From NCBI GenBank assembly GCA_003558575.1, contig PWPY01000068.1:1-5559 (forward strand): a stretch of DNA of 5,559 nt, written 5' to 3'. This DNA comes from Desulfonatronovibrio sp. Lineage in GTDB: Bacteria; Desulfobacterota; Desulfovibrionia; Desulfovibrionales; Desulfonatronovibrionaceae. The notes under the pieces are model-generated. The model made no database searches and had not been told where the DNA came from. It was given only the letters and a program-made list of their open reading frames with translations. Each line of letters opens with the position of its first letter. The stretch's first letter is position 1. This document shows, piece after piece, positions 1 through 5,557 of the stretch. The position numbers and the translations under genes were made by a program.

Positions 1-89
1 AAAAAACTCTTCGTTTCCTGAAAGAAAACCGACTGTTTCAGTATCCAGAAAGAAAGACTTTCTGGATGGAAACTAAGCTAAAGCGAAGA
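1..89 (-). terminator. Possible composite terminator region after the ABC genes
   Basis: The region after the binding-protein stop has no credible gene. On the minus strand an outer pairing TCTTCG (84-89) with CGAAGA (8-13) encloses the 10-bp stem-loop at 43-67 and a small hairpin at 32-42. A further weak hairpin, GTTTTC/GGAAAC (24-29 with 13-18, one G-U pair), lies inside it. The outer arm is followed after one G by six T residues at the window edge (6-1). The T run fits intrinsic termination, but the long multi-branched arrangement is not the standard compact form, and the outer arm could be chance. Confidence 0.3.
43..67 (-). other. Perfect 10-bp stem-loop downstream of the binding-protein gene
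   Basis: ATCCAGAAAG (43-52) and CTTTCTGGAT (58-67) are exact inverted repeats around a 5-base loop. The stem starts 30 bases after the binding-protein stop. No T run follows directly on either strand. On the minus strand it is followed at once by a small ACTG-AAA-CAGT hairpin (32-42). It could stabilise the upstream mRNA 3' end, as stem-loops do between binding-protein and permease genes in other importers, or be part of a composite terminator. Confidence 0.6.
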
Positions 90-96
90 AAGGCTT

Positions 97-924
97 CTAT
101 GGCCAGACTTCTATCTGACGGGTCATGGGGAAGTAGTAAGGTGTATCCGGTCCATACCACTTGTTGTAAATCTCCATATATGTGCCATCTTTCCACATAT
201 CCTGCAGGGCAAAGTTGATGGCGTCGCGCCATGCTGAGTCATCCTGCGGTACGCCTATGCCATAAGGCTCTTCACTGATAAAATCACCAACGAGTTCCCA
301 CTTTCCAGGTTCCTGGGCAGCATATCCCAAAAGGATTGTACTGTCTGTTGACCAGCCTGCTACACGCCCAAGCTTCAGAGCCTGAAATGCTTCGGATTCG
401 CGCTGAAAAGAGATGACATTCTGGGCATAGTTGGGATCTCCAAGTTCTCTGAGCAGATTCCTGATATTGATTTCTGATGTTGTACCCTGCATAGTGGCGA
501 TTCTTTTGCCTACAAAGTCCTTATGGTCAGTGTACTGACCCACTGGAGCCAGGATTTTCTGTCCGTCAAAAAAGTAAGTAATGGAGAAATCAATTACCCG
601 GTCTCTTTCTCTGGTATGGGTCATATTGGCCACAGACATGTCAATGCGGCCCTGTTGAACAAAGGTTATTCTGGTTCTGTTGGTTACGGCTACCCTTTCA
701 ATGTCAACACCAAGGCGTTTGGCAACTTCTTCTGCAATATCCACATCAAAGCCAACCCATTCATTTTTGTCATTGTAAAAGGCACCTGGAATGGAGTCAG
801 TCATAATGCCTACTCGAACCACTCCAGACTCCATGACTTGATCATAGGTCGGGCCTGCAAATGACAATTGGGCTGAAAGCATGATGGTCAAAAGACCAAT
901 TCCAAGGATTTTCCATAAACGCAT
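97..924 (-). CDS. Periplasmic amino-acid-binding protein of an ABC importer (SBP family 3)
   Basis: This 275-residue protein is the soluble periplasmic receptor of a polar amino-acid ABC importer; it captures the ligand and delivers it to the membrane permease. Residues 1-23 form a Sec signal peptide (MRLWK, hydrophobic core, cleavage likely after SFA at 23). There is no lipobox cysteine, so it should be free in the periplasm. The family 3 signature lies at about 58-73 (GFDVDIAEEV). Expected ligand-contact segments follow: SVANMTHTRERDRVIDFS (97-114, with R105), MQGTTSE (145-151) and WSTDSTILLGYA (191-202, with D194, the usual contact for the ligand amino group). The full two-lobe fold is present at normal length. 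I chose the ATG at 924 rather than the in-frame ATG at 996, because AGGAGGT sits 6 bases upstream of 924 and the signal peptide begins there. It lies 75 bases after the ATPase gene in the same direction. The exact ligand (glutamine, glutamate, histidine or another) cannot be read from the sequence. Confidence 0.93.
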   Translation of the reverse strand: MRLWKILGIGLLTIMLSAQLSFAGPTYDQVMESGVVRVGIMTDSIPGAFYNDKNEWVGFDVDIAEEVAKRLGVDIERVAVTNRTRITFVQQGRIDMSVANMTHTRERDRVIDFSITYFFDGQKILAPVGQYTDHKDFVGKRIATMQGTTSEINIRNLLRELGDPNYAQNVISFQRESEAFQALKLGRVAGWSTDSTILLGYAAQEPGKWELVGDFISEEPYGIGVPQDDSAWRDAINFALQDMWKDGTYMEIYNKWYGPDTPYYFPMTRQIEVWP

Positions 925-930
925 CTTTCT

Positions 931-937
931 ACCTCCT
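931..937 (-). promoter_or_regulatory. Strong Shine-Dalgarno of the binding-protein gene
   Basis: On the minus strand AGGAGGT is followed by 6 bases (AGAAAG) and then the ATG at 924. This near-perfect site decides the start against an in-frame ATG 72 bases upstream. It fits the high expression normally needed for a periplasmic binding protein. Confidence 0.85.
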
Positions 938-999
938 GAAATTAAAAGTGATTTTTCAAAACTGCCTCTAAACGATAAAGAAAAATAGTTAATCAAGGC

Positions 1000-1728
1000 T
1001 TAATGAGAAAGAATTTTGCTGAGAAAGCCTTTAGCCCTGTCGGTCTGGGGATCGGTAAAAAAGAGGGTGGGAGTATTCTGTTCCACGAGACTGCCTTCAT
1101 CCATGAAAATGACTCTGTCGGCAACCTCACGGGCAAAGCCCATTTCATGAGTTACCACGATCATGGTCATGCCTTCCAAGGCAAGGGCTTTCATTACATC
1201 TAAGACTTCATTGATCATTTCAGGGTCGAGGGCTGATGTTGGCTCGTCAAAAAGCATTATTTTGGGATTCATGGCCAGGCCTCTGGCAATGGCCACTCTT
1301 TGCTGCTGCCCTCCTGAAAGCTGGGAGGGGAAATGTTGGGCTTTATCTGGTATATTTACTTTTTCTAACAGTTCCATTCCCATTTTCTGAACTTTTTTCC
1401 TGTTCATTCCTCGAACCAGTGATGGGGCCAGAGTGATATTCTCCAGGCAAGTCATGTGGGGGTAAAGATTGAATTGCTGAAAAACAAAGCCTATTTCAGC
1501 CCGAAGTCTGGTGAGGTTTACATCAGGGGCGTAAAGATTCATTCCGTCAACAATGATTTCTCCCTTTTGAATGGGCTCAAGTCGATTTATGCAGCGTATA
1601 AGGGTACTTTTGCCTGAGCCAGATGGTCCGCAAACCACGACCACTTCGCCTTTCTCGATTTTCAAATGGATATCATTAAGAACGTAAAGGTCTCCAAACC
1701 ATTTATGAACATGTTTGAACTGGATCAA
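1000..1728 (-). CDS. glnQ: Polar amino-acid ABC transporter ATPase (GlnQ/HisP type), TTG start
   Basis: This 242-residue cytoplasmic ATPase energises an amino-acid importer; two copies would dock onto the membrane permease. All nucleotide-binding motifs are intact: Walker [10 protein letters not shown] (34-42), Q-loop in FQQF (Q84/Q85), ABC signature LSGGQ (137-141) followed by QQR, Walker B IMLFDEP (157-163), D-loop SALD (165-168) and switch H194 in VTHEMGFA. The length and the N-terminus ([17 protein letters not shown]) match the GlnQ family (COG1126 type). The start is TTG: no ATG is available nearby, CAGGAG lies about 6 bases upstream, and family alignment calls for a start exactly here. 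The binding-protein gene follows after 75 bases. The permease is not seen. The symbol denotes the family; glutamine specificity is not shown by the sequence. Confidence 0.93.
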   Translation of the reverse strand: MIQFKHVHKWFGDLYVLNDIHLKIEKGEVVVVCGPSGSGKSTLIRCINRLEPIQKGEIIVDGMNLYAPDVNLTRLRAEIGFVFQQFNLYPHMTCLENITLAPSLVRGMNRKKVQKMGMELLEKVNIPDKAQHFPSQLSGGQQQRVAIARGLAMNPKIMLFDEPTSALDPEMINEVLDVMKALALEGMTMIVVTHEMGFAREVADRVIFMDEGSLVEQNTPTLFFTDPQTDRAKGFLSKILSH

Positions 1729-1734
1729 TTTTGT

Positions 1735-1740
1735 CTCCTG
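1735..1740 (-). promoter_or_regulatory. Shine-Dalgarno supporting the TTG start of the ATPase
   Basis: The minus strand reads CAGGAG, then ACAAAA at about 6 bases, then TTG at 1728. This supports initiation at TTG. The CAGGA part can pair with TCCTG at 1755-1759 (5 bp, 14-base loop), a weak possible hairpin over the ribosome site. Confidence 0.75.
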
Positions 1741-1782
1741 TGAAGGGGTCTTTGCAGGATGGAGTCTTAAAGAAAGCGAAAT

Positions 1783-1812
1783 TAGCTAACAAATTCATGG
1801 CTGTTAGGTCAA
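1783..1812 (-). promoter_or_regulatory. Candidate promoter for the ABC transporter genes
   Basis: On the minus strand TTGACC (1812-1807) is a good -35 box. An 18-base spacer leads to TAGCTA (1788-1783), a poor -10 match, preceded by TG one base away as in an extended -10. Transcription would start near 1776 and give a leader of roughly 50 bases. The 99-base gap is the only place in the window with room for a promoter before the ATPase gene. The weak -10 keeps confidence low. Confidence 0.28.
1786..1807. promoter_or_regulatory. Inverted repeat CTAACA-N10-TGTTAG, possible operator
   Basis: Two exact 6-base half sites (1786-1791 and 1802-1807) are separated by 10 bases and centred in the spacer between the candidate -35 and -10 boxes. 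The size suits a dimeric regulator, and the position would let it block RNA polymerase. A 6-base repeat at this spacing can also occur by chance in AT-rich DNA. The regulator is unknown. Confidence 0.25.
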
Positions 1813-1844
1813 GAAAAAAAGAGAAAGTCAGGGCATATACTGAC
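1811..1844 (-). terminator. Weak terminator-like hairpin at the end of the permease cluster
   Basis: On the minus strand GTCAG (1844-1840) and CTGAC (1831-1827) pair around an 8-base loop, followed by a T-rich tract (CTTTCTCTTTTTTTCTT, ending near 1811). The stem overlaps the TGA stop of the YcgQ-like gene. The tract is typical of intrinsic termination, but the stem has only 5 bp, so it would be inefficient and might allow read-through into the ABC genes. Confidence 0.35.
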
Positions 1845-2757
1845 GGTAAAGATAAGGATAGACATATGGGGATTCAGGAGTCTCAATAGCTTGTGTTTCT
1901 ATGGAATTGATCATGAGCATATTCTGGTCAAATACGAGGTCCTGATCTATAATTCCACGAACTTTTATCCAGGAATCAGTTGGAAAGACATTGAGTCCGT
2001 CTCCTCTGATTAGAATGCCGTAAAATGAGGCGTCTGCGAGACAGCAGGTAATTGCGGTCCTGGTTACAGCCAGCTCATTTTCAGACATGGCCATGTCGCG
2101 ATATACGAATCCGGAAAGTTCAACTTCTCTTCCCTGGAATTTGTCCTGGTATGCAGAAATTACCAGCATTATATCCAGAAATCCTCTATCATCCACAATA
2201 ATTACTTCCTGTTCAAGAAGTGCTTCTGTCAGTTGCTGATAGTGATCAGGTTCATACCAGATACCAAGTTCATCTTTCAAAGTTTGTTGTTCCTCTGGTA
2301 AATCACTTTTCGAAGATTCAAATTCGTAGTCTTCCCACCATTCGTGATCAATCGTTTGATCCTGGGCAGCCTTTCTCTCATCAGGATCATGATCGGCTGA
2401 CCTGGGGGCTACCTGCTGGTAAATTATTCCTTTTTTTTCAACCAGAGCACTGTCTAAGAGTTTGGGCGGCATGAAAAAGCCCAGTGCAAGAGGGATTGTG
2501 AATAGAGCGTACATTACTGGTTTGCCCCATACAGATTCATGACCCTCAGAACAGCCACATTCACAGGGATCATTTTTTTGCAGTTCATTTTGCAGTAAGA
2601 TCAGCATGGCCTTGTATGCTGACAGGAAAAGAAAACTGAAGGTTGAAAAGTAAAAAAAAGGCAACATCTGAGGAGCCAGATAATACAGAATTTCACCTGT
2701 ATAAATCATTTTGACCTGCACTACGGCCAGTAAAAGTAGAAAAAAGGCTTTGAGCAT
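1828..2757 (-). CDS. TIGR03943/DUF1980 (YcgQ-like) putative permease subunit
   Basis: This 309-residue membrane protein is the usual partner of YraQ/DUF318 permeases; its biochemical role is unknown. Three hydrophobic segments lie at about 1-19, 27-56 and 80-98. Between the second and third is a cysteine cluster, DPCECGCSEGHE (63-74; C65, C67, C69, H73), a plausible metal or thiol site. After the third helix comes a long acidic stretch (about 121-165) with several histidines and aromatic residues (DHEWWEDYEF), then a compact soluble domain (about 183-290). That domain carries the family hallmark ITCCLADAS (236-244; C238, C239) and DSWIKVRG (261-268), consistent with an OB-like extracytoplasmic domain. 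The ATG lies 3 bases after the permease stop. Only a weak GGGA within the end of the permease gene serves as ribosome site, so translation is probably coupled. The 99-base gap after it suggests the cluster ends here. Confidence 0.85.
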   Translation of the reverse strand: MLKAFFLLLLAVVQVKMIYTGEILYYLAPQMLPFFYFSTFSFLFLSAYKAMLILLQNELQKNDPCECGCSEGHESVWGKPVMYALFTIPLALGFFMPPKLLDSALVEKKGIIYQQVAPRSADHDPDERKAAQDQTIDHEWWEDYEFESSKSDLPEEQQTLKDELGIWYEPDHYQQLTEALLEQEVIIVDDRGFLDIMLVISAYQDKFQGREVELSGFVYRDMAMSENELAVTRTAITCCLADASFYGILIRGDGLNVFPTDSWIKVRGIIDQDLVFDQNMLMINSIETQAIETPESPYVYPYLYRQYMP

Positions 2758-2760
2758 TCT

Positions 2761-3663
2761 TTAAAATCCCAGAAATTGTAAAGCTACTACAGACAGATAA
2801 ACCACAGAAATTACTGCTGCCATAAACAGCATAACAAAGCGTACAGGAAAATAACCCAGAAGCATGGCTGTGTTTTTAATATCAAGCATTGGTCCAAAGA
2901 TTAGAAAGGCAACAATGGACATGGTGGGAAAGGTTCCGGCAAAAGACGCTGCCACAAAAGCGTCAGCTGTGGAACAAAGAGAAAGAATATAGGCCATAAC
3001 CATCATTATCATGGGGGAGATAAAAGCAGAGTCGGACAGATTAAAAATTGCCTGCTGGCTGAGCATGGTCTGAAAAAGTGAAGCTATTCCTGCTCCCAAA
3101 ATAAAAAACTTTCCCACTGTAAAAAACTCATCAATACTGTGATCAAATATTTTTTTCCACGAGGAAAGGCTGAAGAATTTATTAACTGGTTCCTTATCAA
3201 ATGACATGGGCAGGGTTTGGAAGGAGTTTTTACTGGTTCTTGAATCCAGAAAGATATAGACCAGCAAACCAACTGCCAGGGCCACAAAAGCTGCCAGTCC
3301 AAAGCGTAAGGCTACTACCTGCAGATCAAATCTGAAGGCATAAAAGGATGAAGCCAGGACAATGGGATTGAGTATGGGCGCAGCCACGAGAAAGACTGCT
3401 CCAGCGCAAAGGGGCATGCCTTTGCGCACCAGACCCCGGATTACCGGAATTATGGCACACTCGCATACAGGAAAGACAGCGCTTAAAAGCAGTGCCGGAG
3501 GGATGGAGAGCAGAGGATTTTTGGGCAGATATTTGCTGAAAAATTCTTTGGGAATAAAAACCAGAACAAGAGAGGAGAAAAAAGCTCCCATGAGGATAAA
3601 GGGTGCTGACTCAAAGATAATGCTTAAAAAAATCATTCCGGAAGTGTTCAGAGTGGAGATCAT
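2761..3663 (-). CDS. YraQ/DUF318 (ArsP_1-type) permease
   Basis: This 300-residue integral membrane protein belongs to the predicted permease family that includes YraQ and the ArsP organoarsenical exporters. About eight transmembrane segments are visible, at roughly 9-37, 49-66, 85-109, 116-138, 182-200, 213-232, 246-262 and 272-298, in two halves split by a polar loop at 140-178. Hallmarks are FPVCECAIIPVIRGLVRKG (64-82; C67, E68, C69), AAPILNP (94-100), LCSTADAFVAASF (229-241; C230, D234) and FGPMLDIKN (256-264). The ATG is 9 bases after the phosphatase stop. AAGGAG overlaps that stop, 12 bases upstream of the ATG, a somewhat long spacing. The next gene, 3 bases downstream, encodes its YcgQ-like partner, so the two should act together. 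The substrate is unknown: the cysteines suggest metal, metalloid or thiol compounds, but no ars genes are present to support arsenic. Confidence 0.9.
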   Translation of the reverse strand: MISTLNTSGMIFLSIIFESAPFILMGAFFSSLVLVFIPKEFFSKYLPKNPLLSIPPALLLSAVFPVCECAIIPVIRGLVRKGMPLCAGAVFLVAAPILNPIVLASSFYAFRFDLQVVALRFGLAAFVALAVGLLVYIFLDSRTSKNSFQTLPMSFDKEPVNKFFSLSSWKKIFDHSIDEFFTVGKFFILGAGIASLFQTMLSQQAIFNLSDSAFISPMIMMVMAYILSLCSTADAFVAASFAGTFPTMSIVAFLIFGPMLDIKNTAMLLGYFPVRFVMLFMAAVISVVYLSVVALQFLGF

Positions 3664-3672
3664 AGAGAATGG

Positions 3673-4719
3673 CTACTCCTTATTACCACTGTCCATGAGG
3701 GCGTAAAAGAATTTCTGGACGTATTTTCCTGAGATTACTTCATTAAGATCAAAAGTCAGATCATCCTTAAGAAAGCTTCCGCTGAAGGCCAGAAACAGAT
3801 TCTCGGATAGTGTCCTGATGTTGTTGGAAAGTTCCTGTTTGTCTTTCTTAGATATATGTGTGTGGTCATACAGCCTGCAGGCTAGTGGACGCTGGGTATA
3901 AAATGTGCATTTTCCATTAAGGTTTAAAGGACAGACAAGTTTTTCTTCCTGGACTATGGCTCCTTTTCCAGTTGCTCTTCTGGTGTTCAGGACATCTACG
4001 GCATAGCTGATAAGCTCCTGACGTTTGTCTCTTGACAGCATTACATTCATTTTATGGGAAAGATAAACAGCTTCCACAAAACTGACTTTGACCTTCTGAC
4101 GGCAGCAGAGCATATGTTCCCGTCCACAAAGCCTTCCAGAGCCTGATATTTCCAGCTCAATCCTGTTTAGGATTGCTTCAATATCGTCAAAAAAGGGGTT
4201 GAGATCTACAATATTTTTATGTTCCAGGCTGGGTTCGCGCGTTTTAAGGGCACATTGCGAGCGTCCATACTTTCTTAAGAGCTGCCACTGGCAATAGCTT
4301 GAAGGTTTTGAACGCAGTTTCTTTAATTTTTGCTGAACCAGTCTTGCACTGAGTCCTTTTCGTAAAAGATAGGCAGATACAATGGTTCCTGTTCGGCCAA
4401 TACCATGTCGGCAATGGACCAATACTTTCTTTCCGAGATAGATGGATTCATCAATCCATTCCAGGGCATTGTCCATGGTTTCCATCTCAGGGGTTTCCTC
4501 ATCCTCAATGGGCAGGTAGTAGACATCAAAACCGGCTTTCTGTTCAATTAAGGGCAGGTCAGGAAATTCAGCACAGAGATTTATGATGGAGTCAATTCCA
4601 GCTTTTTTAAGAAGATCTAAGTGGTCATACGACATGGGCGCATGGCCTACTGCCATGCTTGGAGTTACCCAGCTGACAATACCTTTTTGTTCTGATTTTT
4701 TAAAGGGCCAGAATTTCAT
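3673..4719 (-). CDS. Dual-specificity phosphatase fused to a YkgJ-type cysteine cluster domain
   Basis: This 348-residue cytoplasmic protein has two domains and no signal peptide or membrane segment. Residues about 15-155 form a dual-specificity (cysteine-based) phosphatase: ITP-like start and AVGHAP (23-28), INLCAEFPDLP (46-56), YYLPIEDEETP (67-77, with D73 as probable general acid) and the P-loop HCRHGIGRTGT (102-112; catalytic C103, R109). All catalytic residues appear intact. Residues about 185-290 resemble the YkgJ family of putative zinc/iron-chelating domains: C198, the pair C205-C206, then VSFVEAV, CPLNLNGKCTFYTQRPLACRLYD with C263, C271 and C281. The middle cysteine of the usual CxxCxxCC start appears to be absent (spacing C-x6-CC), with H202 nearby. 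The ATG at 4719 is supported by GGGAG 6 bases upstream. The gene overlaps the preceding one by 20 bases and precedes the permease by 9. Its physiological substrate, protein or small molecule, is unknown. Confidence 0.88.
   Translation of the reverse strand: MKFWPFKKSEQKGIVSWVTPSMAVGHAPMSYDHLDLLKKAGIDSIINLCAEFPDLPLIEQKAGFDVYYLPIEDEETPEMETMDNALEWIDESIYLGKKVLVHCRHGIGRTGTIVSAYLLRKGLSARLVQQKLKKLRSKPSSYCQWQLLRKYGRSQCALKTREPSLEHKNIVDLNPFFDDIEAILNRIELEISGSGRLCGREHMLCCRQKVKVSFVEAVYLSHKMNVMLSRDKRQELISYAVDVLNTRRATGKGAIVQEEKLVCPLNLNGKCTFYTQRPLACRLYDHTHISKKDKQELSNNIRTLSENLFLAFSGSFLKDDLTFDLNEVISGKYVQKFFYALMDSGNKE
3676..3681 (-). promoter_or_regulatory. Shine-Dalgarno of the permease inside the phosphatase stop region
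   Basis: AAGGAG on the minus strand encodes the last Lys-Glu codons of the phosphatase and directly precedes its TAG stop. The permease ATG at 3663 lies 12 bases further on. The arrangement implies that ribosomes ending the phosphatase can restart on the permease. Confidence 0.6.
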
Positions 4720-5557
4720 CTAATTCTCCCAGGAATTTCCTGGATAAATTTTTGATTTTTTCTTCATTCATGCTCATGTCCTTGAGTCTGGTCCTGCCAA
4801 GAATAAATCCAATAGCTTTAAGTCTTTTTTCAGTTTCGTCGTGGTTTTCTCTGTTAAATTCAGCTTTGAGCAAGTCTCCTCTTACTTCTATGTTGAATCC
4901 GTATTCTTCCAGGACTATTCTGATGGCTTCAAGGCGCATGAGCCTTTGAGATTCTTCTGCGCCACCGCCTTTAAAGCTGAACTGTATATAGTTCAGTTCC
5001 TTTTCTTTGCCAAGGAGTGCGTCCACCACCACAAAATGATAGCCAAACCTGATAAGGGCATGCATGTAATCTTGAGCGAGAAGTCCATAGCTGCTTAAAA
5101 GAGAAGACTTTGTGGGATCAAAAACGCCTGCACTTACTTTGTCAAATTCTTCCCAGTCAAAATGTTTTATACTATGATCCCACTCGATTTTTTCATGGTT
5201 CAAACCGTAAAACATAGCCAGAAAAGGAGCGCAGGTTACATCGCTGAGGGACACCCGGGGTTTGGAGTCACCTTCCTCAGTTAGTCCTTTTTCTAAGTTC
5301 AGCACTCTGAAGGTCAGGGGAATACTTAAGTCAAGGACTTTTGCCTGGTAAAGACCCCTGCCTTTGCGATCTGTCAGGGCAAACATTTCCCTGACACCCA
5401 TTTCATGGGTAAACCTGATCAGGTCATGCATGGAGCGGCAGTTCTGAGGAGTGAAATCATCAGATTCAGCATCTTTCAGGTTCAGAGTGGAAACATTTTC
5501 CAGAATTTTTTTCATCTTTTCAGTAACCCAGGTCTTTTTCTTTTTTGAAAAAAGCAT
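4700..5557 (-). CDS. C-terminal module of PEP/pyruvate-binding dikinase-like proteins; possibly 5'-partial
   Basis: At least 285 residues, with no signal peptide or membrane helix. From memory of the family, it resembles the extreme C-terminal region of long PEP-synthase/pyruvate-phosphate-dikinase-like proteins of sulfate reducers and relatives. Matching stretches are NLKDAESDDFTPQNCRSMHD followed by LIRFTHEMGVREMF (26-59), SSYGLLAQDYMHALIRFGYHF (155-175), LNYIQFSFKGGGAEE (188-202) and the end RLKAIGFILGRTRLKDM (245-261). No ATP-grasp domain, swivelling phosphohistidine domain or TIM-barrel PEP domain is seen here, so it is unlikely to be a dikinase on its own. The ATG at 5557 is followed by a lysine-rich start (FSKKKKTW), but only two bases precede it, so the ribosome site cannot be judged and the frame may continue off the window as part of the full enzyme. 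Its end overlaps the phosphatase start by 20 bases. The function of the module is unknown. Confidence 0.65.
   Translation of the reverse strand: MLFSKKKKTWVTEKMKKILENVSTLNLKDAESDDFTPQNCRSMHDLIRFTHEMGVREMFALTDRKGRGLYQAKVLDLSIPLTFRVLNLEKGLTEEGDSKPRVSLSDVTCAPFLAMFYGLNHEKIEWDHSIKHFDWEEFDKVSAGVFDPTKSSLLSSYGLLAQDYMHALIRFGYHFVVVDALLGKEKELNYIQFSFKGGGAEESQRLMRLEAIRIVLEEYGFNIEVRGDLLKAEFNRENHDETEKRLKAIGFILGRTRLKDMSMNEEKIKNLSRKFLGELDEILAL
4726..4730 (-). promoter_or_regulatory. Shine-Dalgarno of the phosphatase inside the upstream gene
   Basis: GGGAG on the minus strand stands 6 bases before the ATG at 4719 and lies within the coding sequence of the upstream gene. This fixes the phosphatase start and points to translational coupling across the 20-base overlap. 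Confidence 0.65.

Noticed and set aside
523..864. Open frame of 113 codons on the plus strand
   Set aside because: It lies wholly opposite the well-supported binding-protein gene, and its translation shows no family features.
97..996. Longer version of the binding protein starting at the ATG at 996
   Set aside because: It adds 24 residues before a clear signal peptide, has no convincing ribosome site, and the ATG at 924 has an excellent AGGAGGT at the right distance.
925..999. Separate promoter between the ATPase and binding-protein genes
   Set aside because: TTGATT is present at 996-991 on the minus strand, but no acceptable -10 follows at proper spacing; simple co-transcription explains the layout.
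2761..3663. Arsenic-resistance assignment (ArsP) for the permease
   Set aside because: The family is shared, but no arsR, arsC or other arsenic genes are seen, and the YcgQ-like partner points to the YraQ/YcgQ type of unknown substrate.
3362..3706. Open frame of 114 codons on the plus strand, basic product
   Set aside because: It is antisense to the permease and phosphatase ends, with no recognisable domain. The real genes on the minus strand have family motifs throughout.
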